From contig NVUR01000002.1 of assembly GCA_002401965.1 (NCBI GenBank), positions 1 through 64,000 of the forward strand: 64,000 nt of DNA, read 5' to 3'. Origin of the DNA: Alphaproteobacteria bacterium. GTDB taxonomy: Bacteria; Pseudomonadota; Alphaproteobacteria; Micavibrionales; Micavibrionaceae. A program made the translations under genes and the position numbers. Numbering within the stretch: position 1 is the stretch's first letter; the number at the start of each line of letters is the position of its first letter. Under the pieces are notes generated by a model. That model was not told the origin of the DNA. It searched no databases and worked only from the letters and a program-made list of their open reading frames with translations. Shown here in pieces: positions 42,851 to 53,200 of the stretch.

Positions 42851-43681
42851 CTAAGCCTCTTCAACCAATGCAATAAATTTAGGGTCAATTTTAATCAGCC
42901 GTTGCTTATATAGGCTGCCGATTGCGCGCTTGAAATTCTTTTTACTGACCTTAAACGCCTTGAATATTTCGTCAGGCGGGCTTTTATCCGAAATATCAAT
43001 ACGCCCGTTTTCTTGCTTTAACTGCGCCAGAATTTGTGCCTCTAATTCATCGCGTGTATCCGTATCAAACGCATTGATGTTAAGGTTTATTTTCCCATCA
43101 TCACGGATTCCCTTAACCCAGCCTTTCATTCTCGTACCCAGCTGCAACGGTTGTGACAGCTCACTATGATAGATAAGGCCAAGTTGCTCGTGATTAATAA
43201 CCGCCTTAAACCCAAGATCATTGTCATCAGCAATCAAAAGGTCAACTTGCTGACCTACCTCTAAATCACCTTGATACTCATCCAAATGATGGTAAAGCAA
43301 TGATGATGCGGCGGGGCGACCTTTTTTATCAAGATACACATGCACAACACAATAATCGCCTTCATCAACGTAATAGGCTTGCTCCTTATGGGGGAGGAAC
43401 AAATCTTTCGGCAAGCCCCAATCCAAAAACGCACCGTTATCACCGGCGGAAACCACCTCTAAATTCGCGCACTCACCAACCCTTACATAGGCGGGCGCAA
43501 CGGTGGCGACAACGTTATCAGATGTATTGCGATAGATAAAAACCTCTATCTCTTCGCCTTCGTGAAGATTATCGGGTGCATCAACCAGATGGATATCCCC
43601 TTCATCATCGCCCTCAAGGAAAACGCCGTCTTTACCGACCTCGATAATCGTGAGTAGATTCATTTGATAGAGCTGCGGCAT
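42851..43681 (-). CDS. cvfB: S1-domain RNA-binding protein, CvfB family
   Basis: 276 residues. Several S1-like barrels (NLLTIIEVGKDGVFLEGDDEGDIHLVD; LEVVSAGDNGAFLDWGLPKDLFLPHKEQ; VINHEQLGLIYHSEL and GWVKGIRDDGKINLNI) are followed by a C-terminal winged helix (SPPDEIFKAFKVSKKNFKRAIGSLYKQRLI). This is the CvfB/YitL architecture, first described as a virulence regulator in Staphylococcus that binds RNA. Confidence 0.88.
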   Translation of the reverse strand: MPQLYQMNLLTIIEVGKDGVFLEGDDEGDIHLVDAPDNLHEGEEIEVFIYRNTSDNVVATVAPAYVRVGECANLEVVSAGDNGAFLDWGLPKDLFLPHKEQAYYVDEGDYCVVHVYLDKKGRPAASSLLYHHLDEYQGDLEVGQQVDLLIADDNDLGFKAVINHEQLGLIYHSELSQPLQLGTRMKGWVKGIRDDGKINLNINAFDTDTRDELEAQILAQLKQENGRIDISDKSPPDEIFKAFKVSKKNFKRAIGSLYKQRLIKIDPKFIALVEEA

Positions 43682-43861
43682 TTTCGAAATCCATAGGTTA
43701 AGTTTAAGTGCTGTGATTGTACATAATGCAAAATCATGTGTAGGGATAGTTTATATTGCTCAACAAGGCAAAATACACAAAGAGTTGATTATAAAGAACG
43801 CTTGTTTTTGCATGACGATCACGCCATAGTGCCTGTCTATGTTTAAATATGGGGCGAAAAA

Positions 43862-44584
43862 ATGGCTGAAACAGGGAATAAAACACCATTGGATAATGAT
43901 GCCGTCGATGATGTGAATATACATGCACGTGGGCCAGCCGCACGCCTGCGCGGGTATTTATTTGCCGGTATTGTCGTGACCGCGCCGATCAGCATCACTA
44001 TTTATCTGACCTACGTATTTCTAACCTTTGTCGATAGCAAAGTGGCAGGCCTGTTGCCGCGTGATTGGTATGATGCGCTTTATGGTGCAACAACATTTCC
44101 GGGGATTGGACTGGTTATATCGTTGATCGGTTTTATTTTGATCGGCTGGTTTGCAACGAATTTTCTTGGTCGTCTGATTATCCGAATTTCTGAATATATT
44201 GTGGATCGTATGCCAGTTGTGCGTACTGTATACAGTGCGATTAAGCAAATATTTGAAACCATTATGGCCAGCCAATCCAGCGCATTTCGTGAGGTTGTTA
44301 TGCTGGAATATCCGCGTAGAGGCGTATGGTCGATTGGTTTTATTACAGGAACATCAGAAGGGCAAATTCAGGATTTCACTGAAGCTGAGACAATGAATGT
44401 CTTTGTACCGACCACCCCGAACCCGACCTCGGGCTATTTATTATTTGTGCCGCGTGATGAGCTTAAATTTCTGGATATGAGCGTAGAAGAGGGCGTTAAG
44501 CTGGTCGTTTCTGCGGGTATTATCACACCGGAAGAAGGGACGTCTGCCGAGGCCAAGAAGAACGGTAAAAGAAAAAAGAAATAG
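43862..44584 (+). CDS. DUF502 family membrane protein
   Basis: 240 residues. Two membrane helices (YLFAGIVVTAPISITIYLTYVFLTFV and GIGLVISLIGFILIGWFATNFLG) precede a conserved cytoplasmic part: RMPVVRTVYSAIKQIFETI, VVMLEYPRRGVWSIGFITG and VFVPTTPNPTSGYLLFVPRDEL are DUF502 hallmarks. The function is unknown. It is followed nine bases later by the serine acetyltransferase gene. Confidence 0.92.
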   Translation: MAETGNKTPLDNDAVDDVNIHARGPAARLRGYLFAGIVVTAPISITIYLTYVFLTFVDSKVAGLLPRDWYDALYGATTFPGIGLVISLIGFILIGWFATNFLGRLIIRISEYIVDRMPVVRTVYSAIKQIFETIMASQSSAFREVVMLEYPRRGVWSIGFITGTSEGQIQDFTEAETMNVFVPTTPNPTSGYLLFVPRDELKFLDMSVEEGVKLVVSAGIITPEEGTSAEAKKNGKRKKK

Positions 44585-44593
44585 GATATTCTG

Positions 44594-45283
44594 ATGTTCG
44601 ACCTTATCAAATCAATAAAAGAACGTGACCCTGCTAAGCCTAGCTCCGCAGAGGTTTTTTTTGCCTATAATGGTTTTCATGCAGTTACGTTTCACCGTAT
44701 GAATAATTTTATTTGGCATCTTGGATTGCACGCATTTGCACGTTTTATGGCCAATATCACACGTTTTTTAACTGGAGTAGAAATTCACCCCGAAGCACGT
44801 ATCGGCAAGGGATTTTTTATAGATCACGGAACGGGGGTTGTTATTGGGCAAACCACGGTGGTTGAAGATAATGTCACGATTTACCATGGGGTAACCCTTG
44901 GTGGAGTTGGGCGCGTTGGTCAGGTTAATGAAAAACGCCATCCGACGTTAAAAAATGGTGCTATTATTGGTGCAGGAGCGCAAATCTTAGGGGATATAAC
45001 GATTGGTGAGCATGCGAAAATTGGTGCGAATTCGGTTGTGACCTCTGATATTCCTGATGGGATGACGGCAATCGGTATTCCTGCGCGGGTGATTGGCGGC
45101 GATGATAATGCGCGTGCCTATGGTATGCCCTCTCGCAAGGAAATGGGCGATGTGACCTTCACAATTGATTGTATTATCCGTGAAATGGGCAAAATCAAGA
45201 AAGAGCTGAATATTGAAGGTGAGCATGCAGAAGGCATGAGTGACTGCCTTGAAAAGAAGGTTAAACCCCTAGAGAATAAGTAA
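44594..45283 (+). CDS. cysE: Serine O-acetyltransferase
   Basis: 229 residues. A helical N-terminus leads into left-handed beta-helix repeats. The active-site region IDHGTGVVIGQTTVVEDNVTIYHGVTLGG has the catalytic His residues and is diagnostic for CysE. PTLKNGAIIGAGAQILGDITIGEHAKIGANSVV forms further hexapeptide turns. It makes O-acetylserine for cysteine synthesis. It is slightly shorter at the N-terminus than the E. coli enzyme and resembles the EpsC/SrpH-type forms. It converges with recG. Confidence 0.93.
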   Translation: MFDLIKSIKERDPAKPSSAEVFFAYNGFHAVTFHRMNNFIWHLGLHAFARFMANITRFLTGVEIHPEARIGKGFFIDHGTGVVIGQTTVVEDNVTIYHGVTLGGVGRVGQVNEKRHPTLKNGAIIGAGAQILGDITIGEHAKIGANSVVTSDIPDGMTAIGIPARVIGGDDNARAYGMPSRKEMGDVTFTIDCIIREMGKIKKELNIEGEHAEGMSDCLEKKVKPLENK

Positions 45284-45299
45284 GGTGGGTCATCCACCT
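45283..45299. terminator. Short hairpin between convergent cysE and recG
   Basis: AGGTGG (45283-45288) and CCACCT (45294-45299) form a six-bp stem with a five-base loop, overlapping the last codons of recG. Position between convergent genes suggests a bidirectional stop, but T-runs are weak. Confidence 0.35.
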
Positions 45300-47377
45300 C
45301 TAAAATACTGGATCGCTTGATCGCATTCAAATAAGTAAAGTAGGGTCTTAAGTGCTTTGCCACGCTCAGTTTCCAGTTTCGGGTCTTTTGCGATAATCAG
45401 TTTTGCATCATCGCGCGCCGCCGCCAATAAATCCCCGTGCGCCGCAAGATTGGCGAGCCTAAATTCGGTCATGCCGCTCTGTTTTGTACCTAAAATGTTA
45501 CCAGAGCCGCGCAGCTCAAGATCTTTTTCGGCAATGATAAAACCGTCCTCGGTGTCGCGCATAATGTTCAGGCGTTCTTTCGCGGTTTCACCCAAAGGTG
45601 CAGAATAGATCAGGAAGCAATAGGATTTCTCCGCCCCACGCCCCACACGCCCACGCAATTGGTGCAGCTGAGACAAGCCGAAACGCTCCGCATGTTCGAT
45701 CACCATTATTGTGGCTTCGGGGATGTTAACGCCAACCTCAATGACGGTGGTGGCGATCAGAATATCCAGCGCACCGTTGGCAAATTTCTCCATAACCGCA
45801 TCTTTTTCTGCTGGCTTCAGGCGACCATGAATCAGGCCAATGCGCTCCCCGAAAGTGGCTTTTAGTATGTCATATCGTTCTTCCGCCGCGGCAAGGTCAA
45901 GGGTCTCGGACTCCTCAACCAGCGGGCAAACCCAATAAACCCGTACACCTTCCACGATTTTGCGTTTAATACCCGCCACAACTTGATCCAGCTTATCATT
46001 CGAAAACAGCATCGTATCGATGGGTTTACGCCCTGGTGGTTTCTCGTCCAGCTTCGAAACCTCCATATCGCCATAAGCGGTCAGCGCCAATGTTCGTGGA
46101 ATAGGGGTCGCCGTCATCACCAGAATGTCGGTGCCTTTGTTCTTATTGGATAGCTCAAGGCGTTGATGCACGCCGAATTTATGTTGTTCATCAATCACCG
46201 CTAACCCTAAATCCTTATATTCCACGTCCTTTTGGAAAATGGCATGCGTGCCGATAATAACCTGCGCGGTGCCGTCTTTGATTTGCTTCAAGATCAAGTC
46301 ACGGCTTTTGCCTTTATCGCGCCCCGTCAGCGTCACAAAGCGAATACCCGCCGTATCCAGCCAGTCTTTAAAGGTCTCTGCATGCTGCCGCGCAAGGATT
46401 TCCGTCGGTGCCATAATGGCGGCTTGGGTGTTATTTTCGATAGCGCTGAGCATCGCAAGGCAGGCAACTACGGTTTTACCACTACCAACATCCCCTTGCA
46501 GCAGGCGGAGCATGCGGGCTGGCTCGGCCATATCGCTATCAATTTCGGCGAGACTGCGTTTTTGCGCGCCCGTTAATTCAAAGGGAATAACCGCCATGAC
46601 CTTATCACGCAGGGTCATGGTCGCAGGAAAAGCGCGCCCGTTAATCTTGCGTTGTCTATCGCGGACAAGGGCTAGCGTCAATTGGTTGGCAAGCAACTCA
46701 TCATAGGCGAGACGCATTCTAGTGTCATGCATTGGGTCAAGCGCGTCATCACTCATGGGCGTGTGCAGGGCTTGCAAACATGTATGCCAATCGCCCCATT
46801 TCTCGCGCTTTTTATGCGCATCGTTTAACCATTCGGGCAGAACAGGGATATGCGTTAACGCGGCGGTTACCGCTTTACGCGTGACTTTATTCGTAACCCC
46901 TTGGGTTAGCGGGTATATAGCCTCCACCGTTTCCAGTGTTTCGCGTTCATCCGGTGCGGCAATATCGGGATGCATCATTTGCGGCTGGCCTTGGAAATGC
47001 TCGATTTTGCCACTAATAACCACAGCTTTCCCAATAGGCAGCAGCTTTTCAATCCAGCCTTTATTCGCATGAAAGAACACCAGCGAGATCGCGCCGCTAT
47101 CATCTGTCGCTTTCACCCGATAAGGCAAGGATTTCCGCGCACTAGGGAAGTGCTTCTCAATGCGCACCTCCATCGTGACGACCTTACCATTGGGGCAATC
47201 CGATATTGGGCAGGAAAAGCGGCGATCAATAAAATCCACCGGCGCATGAAATAACAGATCGAGGATTTTCGGCCCTTCAATCAGCTTTTCCATCAATTTA
47301 CTGATGCGTGATCCTACACCAGGCAGAGTGCTTATGCTCAAGAATAGTGGGTCAAGATCAAAGGGGCGTTGGGACAT
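45290..47377 (-). CDS. recG: ATP-dependent DNA helicase RecG
   Basis: About 695 residues. The N-terminal wedge domain (about 1-170) binds branched DNA. The helicase motifs follow: LQGDVGSGKTVVACLA (Walker A), VIDEQHKFGVHQR (DEQH), MTATPIPRTLAL, ATTVIEVGVNIPEAT and QLRGRVGRG. RecG regresses stalled forks and processes Holliday junctions. The ATG at 47377 (MSQRPFDLDPLFLS) is chosen over an upstream ATG seven codons earlier. It is divergent from sdhE. Confidence 0.97.
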   Translation of the reverse strand: MSQRPFDLDPLFLSISTLPGVGSRISKLMEKLIEGPKILDLLFHAPVDFIDRRFSCPISDCPNGKVVTMEVRIEKHFPSARKSLPYRVKATDDSGAISLVFFHANKGWIEKLLPIGKAVVISGKIEHFQGQPQMMHPDIAAPDERETLETVEAIYPLTQGVTNKVTRKAVTAALTHIPVLPEWLNDAHKKREKWGDWHTCLQALHTPMSDDALDPMHDTRMRLAYDELLANQLTLALVRDRQRKINGRAFPATMTLRDKVMAVIPFELTGAQKRSLAEIDSDMAEPARMLRLLQGDVGSGKTVVACLAMLSAIENNTQAAIMAPTEILARQHAETFKDWLDTAGIRFVTLTGRDKGKSRDLILKQIKDGTAQVIIGTHAIFQKDVEYKDLGLAVIDEQHKFGVHQRLELSNKNKGTDILVMTATPIPRTLALTAYGDMEVSKLDEKPPGRKPIDTMLFSNDKLDQVVAGIKRKIVEGVRVYWVCPLVEESETLDLAAAEERYDILKATFGERIGLIHGRLKPAEKDAVMEKFANGALDILIATTVIEVGVNIPEATIMVIEHAERFGLSQLHQLRGRVGRGAEKSYCFLIYSAPLGETAKERLNIMRDTEDGFIIAEKDLELRGSGNILGTKQSGMTEFRLANLAAHGDLLAAARDDAKLIIAKDPKLETERGKALKTLLYLFECDQAIQYFRGG

Positions 47378-47453
47378 GTTTGAAAAACACTCTTTCAAAA
47401 TTCAAATATAACGCTATTCTAACGCTTAACGCGAACAAGATCGAGAATATTTA

Positions 47454-47747
47454 ATGACTATATTTATGGAAGTCGTCGGTAAGGAAGATGAACTGATCGA
47501 AAATAAGCGCAGACGCTTGATTTTCAGATCGGCGCATCGCGGGATAAAGGAAATGGATTTGATTATGGGCGGCTTTGCCACCGCGCATGTCCCTGATTTC
47601 ACGGAGGAGGAGCTGGCCGAATATGATGCTCTGCTCTGTAATAATGACCCTGATTTATATAACTGGATCACCGAAAAAGAACCTGCCCCGAAAGAGGTCA
47701 CTGAAATGTCTGTGTTTGTTAAATTATTGGCGCATCGGTTGGTTTAG
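47454..47747 (+). CDS. sdhE: Succinate dehydrogenase assembly factor 2 (SdhE)
   Basis: 97 residues with the SdhE/Sdh5 core: RLIFRSAHRGIKEMDLIMGGFA contains the RGxxE motif needed for flavin attachment to SdhA. PDFTEEELAEYDALLCNNDPDLYNWITEKEP completes the fold. It promotes covalent FAD insertion into succinate dehydrogenase. Divergent recG/sdhE with mfd next is the usual alphaproteobacterial arrangement; here three genes intervene before mfd. Confidence 0.94.
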   Translation: MTIFMEVVGKEDELIENKRRRLIFRSAHRGIKEMDLIMGGFATAHVPDFTEEELAEYDALLCNNDPDLYNWITEKEPAPKEVTEMSVFVKLLAHRLV

Positions 47748-47758
47748 GTAACGCTATA

Positions 47759-48148
47759 TTATTTCTGTTTTGCGCGGCCTTCTTTTATGTTTCTTGTTTT
47801 CGCATAGTCTGCAAAACCATGCATCATTTTGTCATATTCTTCTTTCGGAATTTCTGTTTTAGAGTAGCCTCTCTCTACAAGGCAAGCTTCCCATATTCTC
47901 CTTGGTGCAGCTCTGCGCTCATAGCCTTCTATGAATCCGCTAATCCCTGCTCCTGCATACCCCGCATTTTGCATGTTAATTTTGGTGGCAGGAGGTGGAT
48001 TATCAATGATTAACCAACTGCATTCGTAGTAATCTTTGCTAAATGCTGCTTGAGTGCCCTCAGGCTTTATGTGCACTTTTTTCATTCCGGATGTAACGCA
48101 CCCTGATAAAATAAGTGATGAAACTATTACAGTTAAAATTTTGAACAT
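47759..48148 (-). CDS. Lipoprotein of unknown function (129 aa)
   Basis: A lipoprotein signal with lipobox LSGC (KILTVIVSSLILSGCVT, lipid Cys at about 17). The mature part is small and mixed, with a Gly-rich patch (NAGYAGAGISGFIEGYERR) and Cys in YYECSW and WEACLVERGYS that could pair. It lies 17 bp downstream of btaB on the same strand, so it is probably part of the betaine-lipid operon, although no functional link is evident. Confidence 0.8.
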   Translation of the reverse strand: MFKILTVIVSSLILSGCVTSGMKKVHIKPEGTQAAFSKDYYECSWLIIDNPPPATKINMQNAGYAGAGISGFIEGYERRAAPRRIWEACLVERGYSKTEIPKEEYDKMMHGFADYAKTRNIKEGRAKQK

Positions 48149-48165
48149 GTTGGCTTTTCTTTCTT

Positions 48166-48867
48166 CTAAATTTTCTTAAACACCGCTCTATACGTATAGC
48201 CCTTATAAAGATGGGTTATATCCAGAGTGCCTTTTTTCTCGACTTCCAGACGTTTGAGGTAATCAAGGATTTCAGGTTTATAAAACACATGGAACATCTT
48301 TAACCACCAGAAGATAAACTTACTGAACGCTTTTGGCAGATCGTCTTGTCCGCCGAAATCAACAATGTGAATTTCACCGCCCTCAGGCAACAGCTCCAGC
48401 GCGTGGTCAATGGATTCCTGCCACGGTAGAATGATGGAGAGGGCATAGGAAAAAACGATCTTATTCAACGGCTTATCAATGTTAAATAATTCATCAGGTT
48501 GAAAGGATTGGGAATAGGCTTGCTTTAGGGTGATGGTCTGCGCCATTTTGGCGTTTTCCAGATTATGCCCCGCAGTTTTCAGCATTTCATCCGATGCATC
48601 CAGCCCGTAAAAATTAGCTTTCGGGTAACGTTGTGCAATTTTGATTAGGTTGCGCGCCGTGCCACAGCCAACTTCGCAAATATTCTCGCCTTCATTCGCA
48701 TCGATACTCTCAATCAGGTTATCACGTCCCAAGAGGTAATATTTGCGCGTAATATCGTAAATGTGGCGCGTGCGGCGATACATTTTATCCATATTTTGTT
48801 TAATTTGATCTTCACCGGAATTCTGTCCAGATTTTTGCTCAGAATTTTGAACGGTGCTTGCTGTCAT
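48166..48867 (-). CDS. btaB: Betaine-lipid N-methyltransferase BtaB
   Basis: About 233 residues, a class I SAM methyltransferase. The SAM motif is NICEVGCGTARNLIKIAQ, followed by FYGLDASDEML and the post-motif VFSYALSIILPWQ. It starts RRTRHIYDITRKYYLLGRD, as in BtaB proteins, which trimethylate diacylglyceryl-homoserine to DGTS. The ATG at 48867 begins one base after the btaA stop and has AAAGG upstream. Identification rests on both the sequence and its partner btaA. Confidence 0.88.
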   Translation of the reverse strand: MTASTVQNSEQKSGQNSGEDQIKQNMDKMYRRTRHIYDITRKYYLLGRDNLIESIDANEGENICEVGCGTARNLIKIAQRYPKANFYGLDASDEMLKTAGHNLENAKMAQTITLKQAYSQSFQPDELFNIDKPLNKIVFSYALSIILPWQESIDHALELLPEGGEIHIVDFGGQDDLPKAFSKFIFWWLKMFHVFYKPEILDYLKRLEVEKKGTLDITHLYKGYTYRAVFKKI

Positions 48868-48868
48868 G

Positions 48869-50134
48869 TTATGCGACCTTTGTTTTTGCATTTACTTTAG
48901 AGCGATCAAGTGTGTAGGTATGAAACCCACCATAGATGGAGGAGCGATCTTCTTCGTTACGCGGTGCGGCGAGGCTTTCATCGTAATCCCAAGGCGATAG
49001 ATTATCTTCGATCAACCCTTTGGTCAATGGGCTGTGATCGCCTGCGGTGCGGAAGATAACCCGCGCACCATCGTTGGCAGAGCGTAAAACCGCGCTCCAC
49101 AGCTCATTAAGCTGATCTGTGTTCATCCAGTCTTGTGCGTCTAAAAAGACAAAGCAATCTACGCTATCTGCGCCTTTCTCGTCTAAATATTCGGTAATTG
49201 TTTTATGTACTACTTGTGCTTTGTCGATATTGGACTTTAATATTTCGTAGTTTTCTTCCTTGAGATAGCGTGGGATAGCGCGTTTATTTTCGCGGTCATA
49301 ACCACGGTTAAAGGCTTGCCATGCAAAGTAATTATCTTCGATCGGGAACTGACACGCCATGCGCTCTAAACGCGCCTTAAGCAAACGCGCCATATTACCG
49401 TCCGCAGATTCGTTCAATTCATCAAACTGTGATGGTGGGATGCCGAGACCATATAGTGACTCAGGGTTTCCGCAAATCATGCGGATGAGTTTTTTGTCAA
49501 ATAACGGACCTAAGGTACGATCAAAAATCTCTTTTTGCTCTTCCATGGAGCGTGCCTTTAGAAGGTCACGCGGGTTCTGTCCGTAAATTTTTGCGACAAG
49601 GTGAACCATGCCAATAGACTTACCCAAAAGACCAAATCTGTAGAGGTTTTTCTTGAACATGTTAATGCGGCGACCATGCGGGAATACAAACTTTCCCCAA
49701 TAGTCTTTTGTATATTTATCAAGGTTCGGTGCGATGTAGCGATCATAATTCTCTACATTTTTGGCGGAATCGGCGCAACCAAAGAACAGGAAGAAACTCT
49801 CGTAATCAGGCAAATGCTTTAAGGCCGCGATCTTCAGGCGACCCAATGCAACATGGTGTGGATTGAGGTCAACGGCTGTCACAGAAGCAGGAGATTCGGT
49901 CAGGTAATTCATCATGTTACAACCGCCCGAGCAAATCGTCATAATGCGTGATGTAGAGTCGATCTTCATGGCCGGAATATCCACCTCGGGATCTTCCCAG
50001 ATTTGCGGGTATACAAAGCCGCTGAACACGGCTGTAAACATGCGTTCCTGCAAGCCACGCTTTGACGTCGCTTTATTCTCGTGTACCGCGCCTTTGAGCA
50101 ATTCTTTGTTTGCTACTGTCTCTGTTTCGCTCAT
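48869..50134 (-). CDS. btaA: S-adenosylmethionine:diacylglycerol 3-amino-3-carboxypropyltransferase BtaA
   Basis: About 421 residues of the BtaA/DUF3419 family. FSGFVYPQIWEDPEVDIPAM is the family signature, and the SAM-binding motif is IMTICSGGCNMMNYL followed by VTAVDLNPHHVALG. It transfers the aminocarboxypropyl group of SAM to diacylglycerol, the first step to the phosphorus-free betaine lipid DGTS. The start is MSETETV at 50134; the longer frame runs into the mfd start. No Pho box was seen upstream. The following btaB gene completes the pathway. Confidence 0.92.
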   Translation of the reverse strand: MSETETVANKELLKGAVHENKATSKRGLQERMFTAVFSGFVYPQIWEDPEVDIPAMKIDSTSRIMTICSGGCNMMNYLTESPASVTAVDLNPHHVALGRLKIAALKHLPDYESFFLFFGCADSAKNVENYDRYIAPNLDKYTKDYWGKFVFPHGRRINMFKKNLYRFGLLGKSIGMVHLVAKIYGQNPRDLLKARSMEEQKEIFDRTLGPLFDKKLIRMICGNPESLYGLGIPPSQFDELNESADGNMARLLKARLERMACQFPIEDNYFAWQAFNRGYDRENKRAIPRYLKEENYEILKSNIDKAQVVHKTITEYLDEKGADSVDCFVFLDAQDWMNTDQLNELWSAVLRSANDGARVIFRTAGDHSPLTKGLIEDNLSPWDYDESLAAPRNEEDRSSIYGGFHTYTLDRSKVNAKTKVA

Positions 50135-50225
50135 ATTACTTAATGTCCCTTGAAATACACTGAAACCTATATATAAAAAGCAATTCAAAGGCAAACAACT
50201 ATTTACTCTAAAAAAAGGTAAAATT

Positions 50226-53200
50226 GTGCACAGCATAGCGCAAAACGAGAATATGACGCAGATCGGAAATACTATATATGGTGCGCCTGAGGGGCAGGAC
50301 GCAAGGGTTCTGGCTGATAAAGCACGCGCGCTGATGCCTGATGATCGTGTGTTGGTTCATGTAGCTCTGGATGATGCGCGCCAAAATACGTTGGAGGAAT
50401 TGCTCAAATTCTTTGCGCCCGATGTGCGGGTGCTTGTTTTGCCCGCATGGGATTGTTTGCCCTATGACCGCGTATCGCCCCATGGTGACATCGCCGCCGC
50501 ACGTGTGGCAGTTCTGACGCAGCTAATGGCATGGGATCACGAGAAAGAGCGTCACCCCCGCATTCTACTGGTCAGTGTGAACGCCGCGATGCAGCGCGTA
50601 ATGCCGCGTGAGGTTCTGCGTGAGGCAAGCTTTAGCGGAAAAGCAGGCGCACAGGTCGATCTGGGCAAACTACAGCTCTTCTTGGCGCAAAATGGCTATA
50701 TCCGCAGTGAAACCGTACGCGAGCCGGGCGACTTTGCCATACGTGGCGGGATTGTTGATATCTTTCCTGCGGGCTATAAATTGCCGTTACGCCTTGATTT
50801 GTTCGGTGATGAGATCGACACCATCAAGGATTTTGACCCGATAACCCAACGCACACAAAACAAAGTCCGTGAATTCTCTCTACAGCCCGCCTGTGAGTTC
50901 TTTATGGATGATGAGTCTATTGCGCGTTTCCGCTCCGGTTATCGTGAGGCTTTCGGCGTTGCACGCAGTGATGACCCACTCTACGAATCTGTGGGTGAGG
51001 GGCGACGCTATAACGGGATGGAGCATTGGTTGCCCTTGTTTCATGACCATATGGACACAATCTTTGATTATACGCCCAATGCCGCCGTGACGTTTGATTT
51101 TCATGTGCATGAAGCCTATGCGGAGCGTATGGATCAGGTGCGCGATTTCTTCAAGTCCCGCCAAATCCTTGAAAAATCAGCACAGGAATCCGCCAAGAAG
51201 AAGGATAAGAACACCCTGTCAGGCTCTGTTTACCATCCGTTGGCGGTTCAAACACTCTATATAGAGACGAGCGAATGGCGCACATTAACAGATGGCGTTT
51301 GGAGCTTATCGGGCTTCGGCGCACCGGAAGATACAGGGTTTGAGGATAGCGGTGCACGTAAAGGAAGAGATTTCTCCGATATCCGTAGCCTGCCCGATGG
51401 TGACGTTTTTGCGGAGCTGAAAAAGTTTATTGCGCTGCAGCAGGCAGAAGGCAAAAAAGTCCTTGTCGCAGCTTATAGTAAAGGATCAGAAACGCGCCTT
51501 AAGGGCTTGATGGAAAATGCACTTATTAAAGATATTGTCGCGTTACCTGACTATCGTAATATTAAAAAATTACAACCGCATCAAGTCGGTTTATGTGTGC
51601 TTTCATTGGAGAGTGGCTTTAACGCTACGGATCTCACCGTATTTACTGAGCAGGACATTCTTGGTGACCGCCTCGCCCGTAAAGCAAAGAAGAGCCGCAA
51701 AGCCGATAATTTCCTGACCGAAGCCTCTGCTTTGGCTGCAGGGGATCTCGTGGTTCATGTGGATCACGGTATCGGACGCTTTATCGCACTTGAGACATTG
51801 CAAGCTGCAGGGGTTCTTTATGATTGCCTCAAGATAGAATACGCAGGCGGTGATCGCCTGTTTGTGCCTGTGGTGAGTTTAGAGGTGCTGTCGCGCTTTG
51901 GTTCGGACGAGGGTACGACGCAGCTTGATAAGCTGGGCGGCGCAGGATGGCAAGCGCGTAAAGCTAAGGCCAAAAAGAATTTGATGGAAATTGCCGATAA
52001 ACTCCTCGGCATTGCCGCCGCGCGTCAGCTTAAGAAGGCCGATAAACTGGAAATCGGGCCGGAGCTGTATAACGAATTTGTCGCCCGCTTCCCTTATGCA
52101 GAGACAGAGGATCAGGAACGTTCGATAAATTCTGTGCTGGAGGGCATGGCAGGGGATTATCCGATGGATCATCTGGTCTGCGGTGATGTTGGTTTTGGTA
52201 AAACTGAAATTGCGTTGCGTGCGGCCTATGTCGCGGCAATGTCGGGGGTGCAGGTGGCGATTGTGGTGCCGACAACGTTGCTGGCGCGTCAGCATTACAA
52301 CAATTTCCAGCAGCGTTTTGCGGGCATGGGCATTCGTATCGAGCAGCTCTCCCGCATGGTTTCGGCAAAGGATGCCAAGCGCACGAAAGAGGGGCTGGCT
52401 GATGGTTCCGTTCAAATAGTTATCGGAACGCACGCTTTGTTCGCTAGTACGATGAAGTTTGATAACCTTGGTTTATTGGTCGTCGATGAAGAACAGAAAT
52501 TCGGCGTGAAGCAAAAGGAAAAGCTCAAAGAACTTAAAAGCAACATCCATGTCCTCACCCTAACCGCAACGCCAATCCCACGTACCCTGCAAATGTCTTT
52601 GACAGGTGTGAAGGAAATGAGCCTGATTACCACACCGCCCGTTGATCGCCTTGCAATTCGCACGTTTGTGATGCCGGTGGATACAATGGTTATCCGTGAT
52701 GCTTTGTTGCGTGAACATTATCGTGGCGGGCAGAGTTTTTACGTTGTTCCGCGTATTAAAGACCTGAAAGAGGTCTCTGATATGCTTAAAGACATTGTAC
52801 CTGAAATAAAATTAATTGATGCCCATGGCCAGATGACGCCGACTGAATTGGAAGATCGTATGACCGCCTTTTATGACGGGCAATATGATGTGCTGCTCGC
52901 CACCAATATTATCGAAAGCGGTATTGATATTCCAACGGCTAATACGATGATTATTCATCGCGCCGATATGTTCGGCTTGTCGCAGCTTTACCAGATTCGC
53001 GGGCGGATAGGGCGATCAAAAGTGCGTGCCTATGCATACCTGACTTATAAGCCGAATGTGAAGCTGAACGATCAAGCGCAAAAACGCCTTGAGGTGATGG
53101 AAACGCTGGATACGCTAGGCTCCGGCTTTCAACTTGCCTCTCATGATATGGATATTCGCGGCGCAGGGAATTTGCTGGGCGATGCACAATCGGGTCATAT

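Noticed and set aside
50135-50225. Pho box upstream of btaA
   Set aside because: No CTGTCAT-type direct repeats were found by eye in the btaA/mfd spacer.
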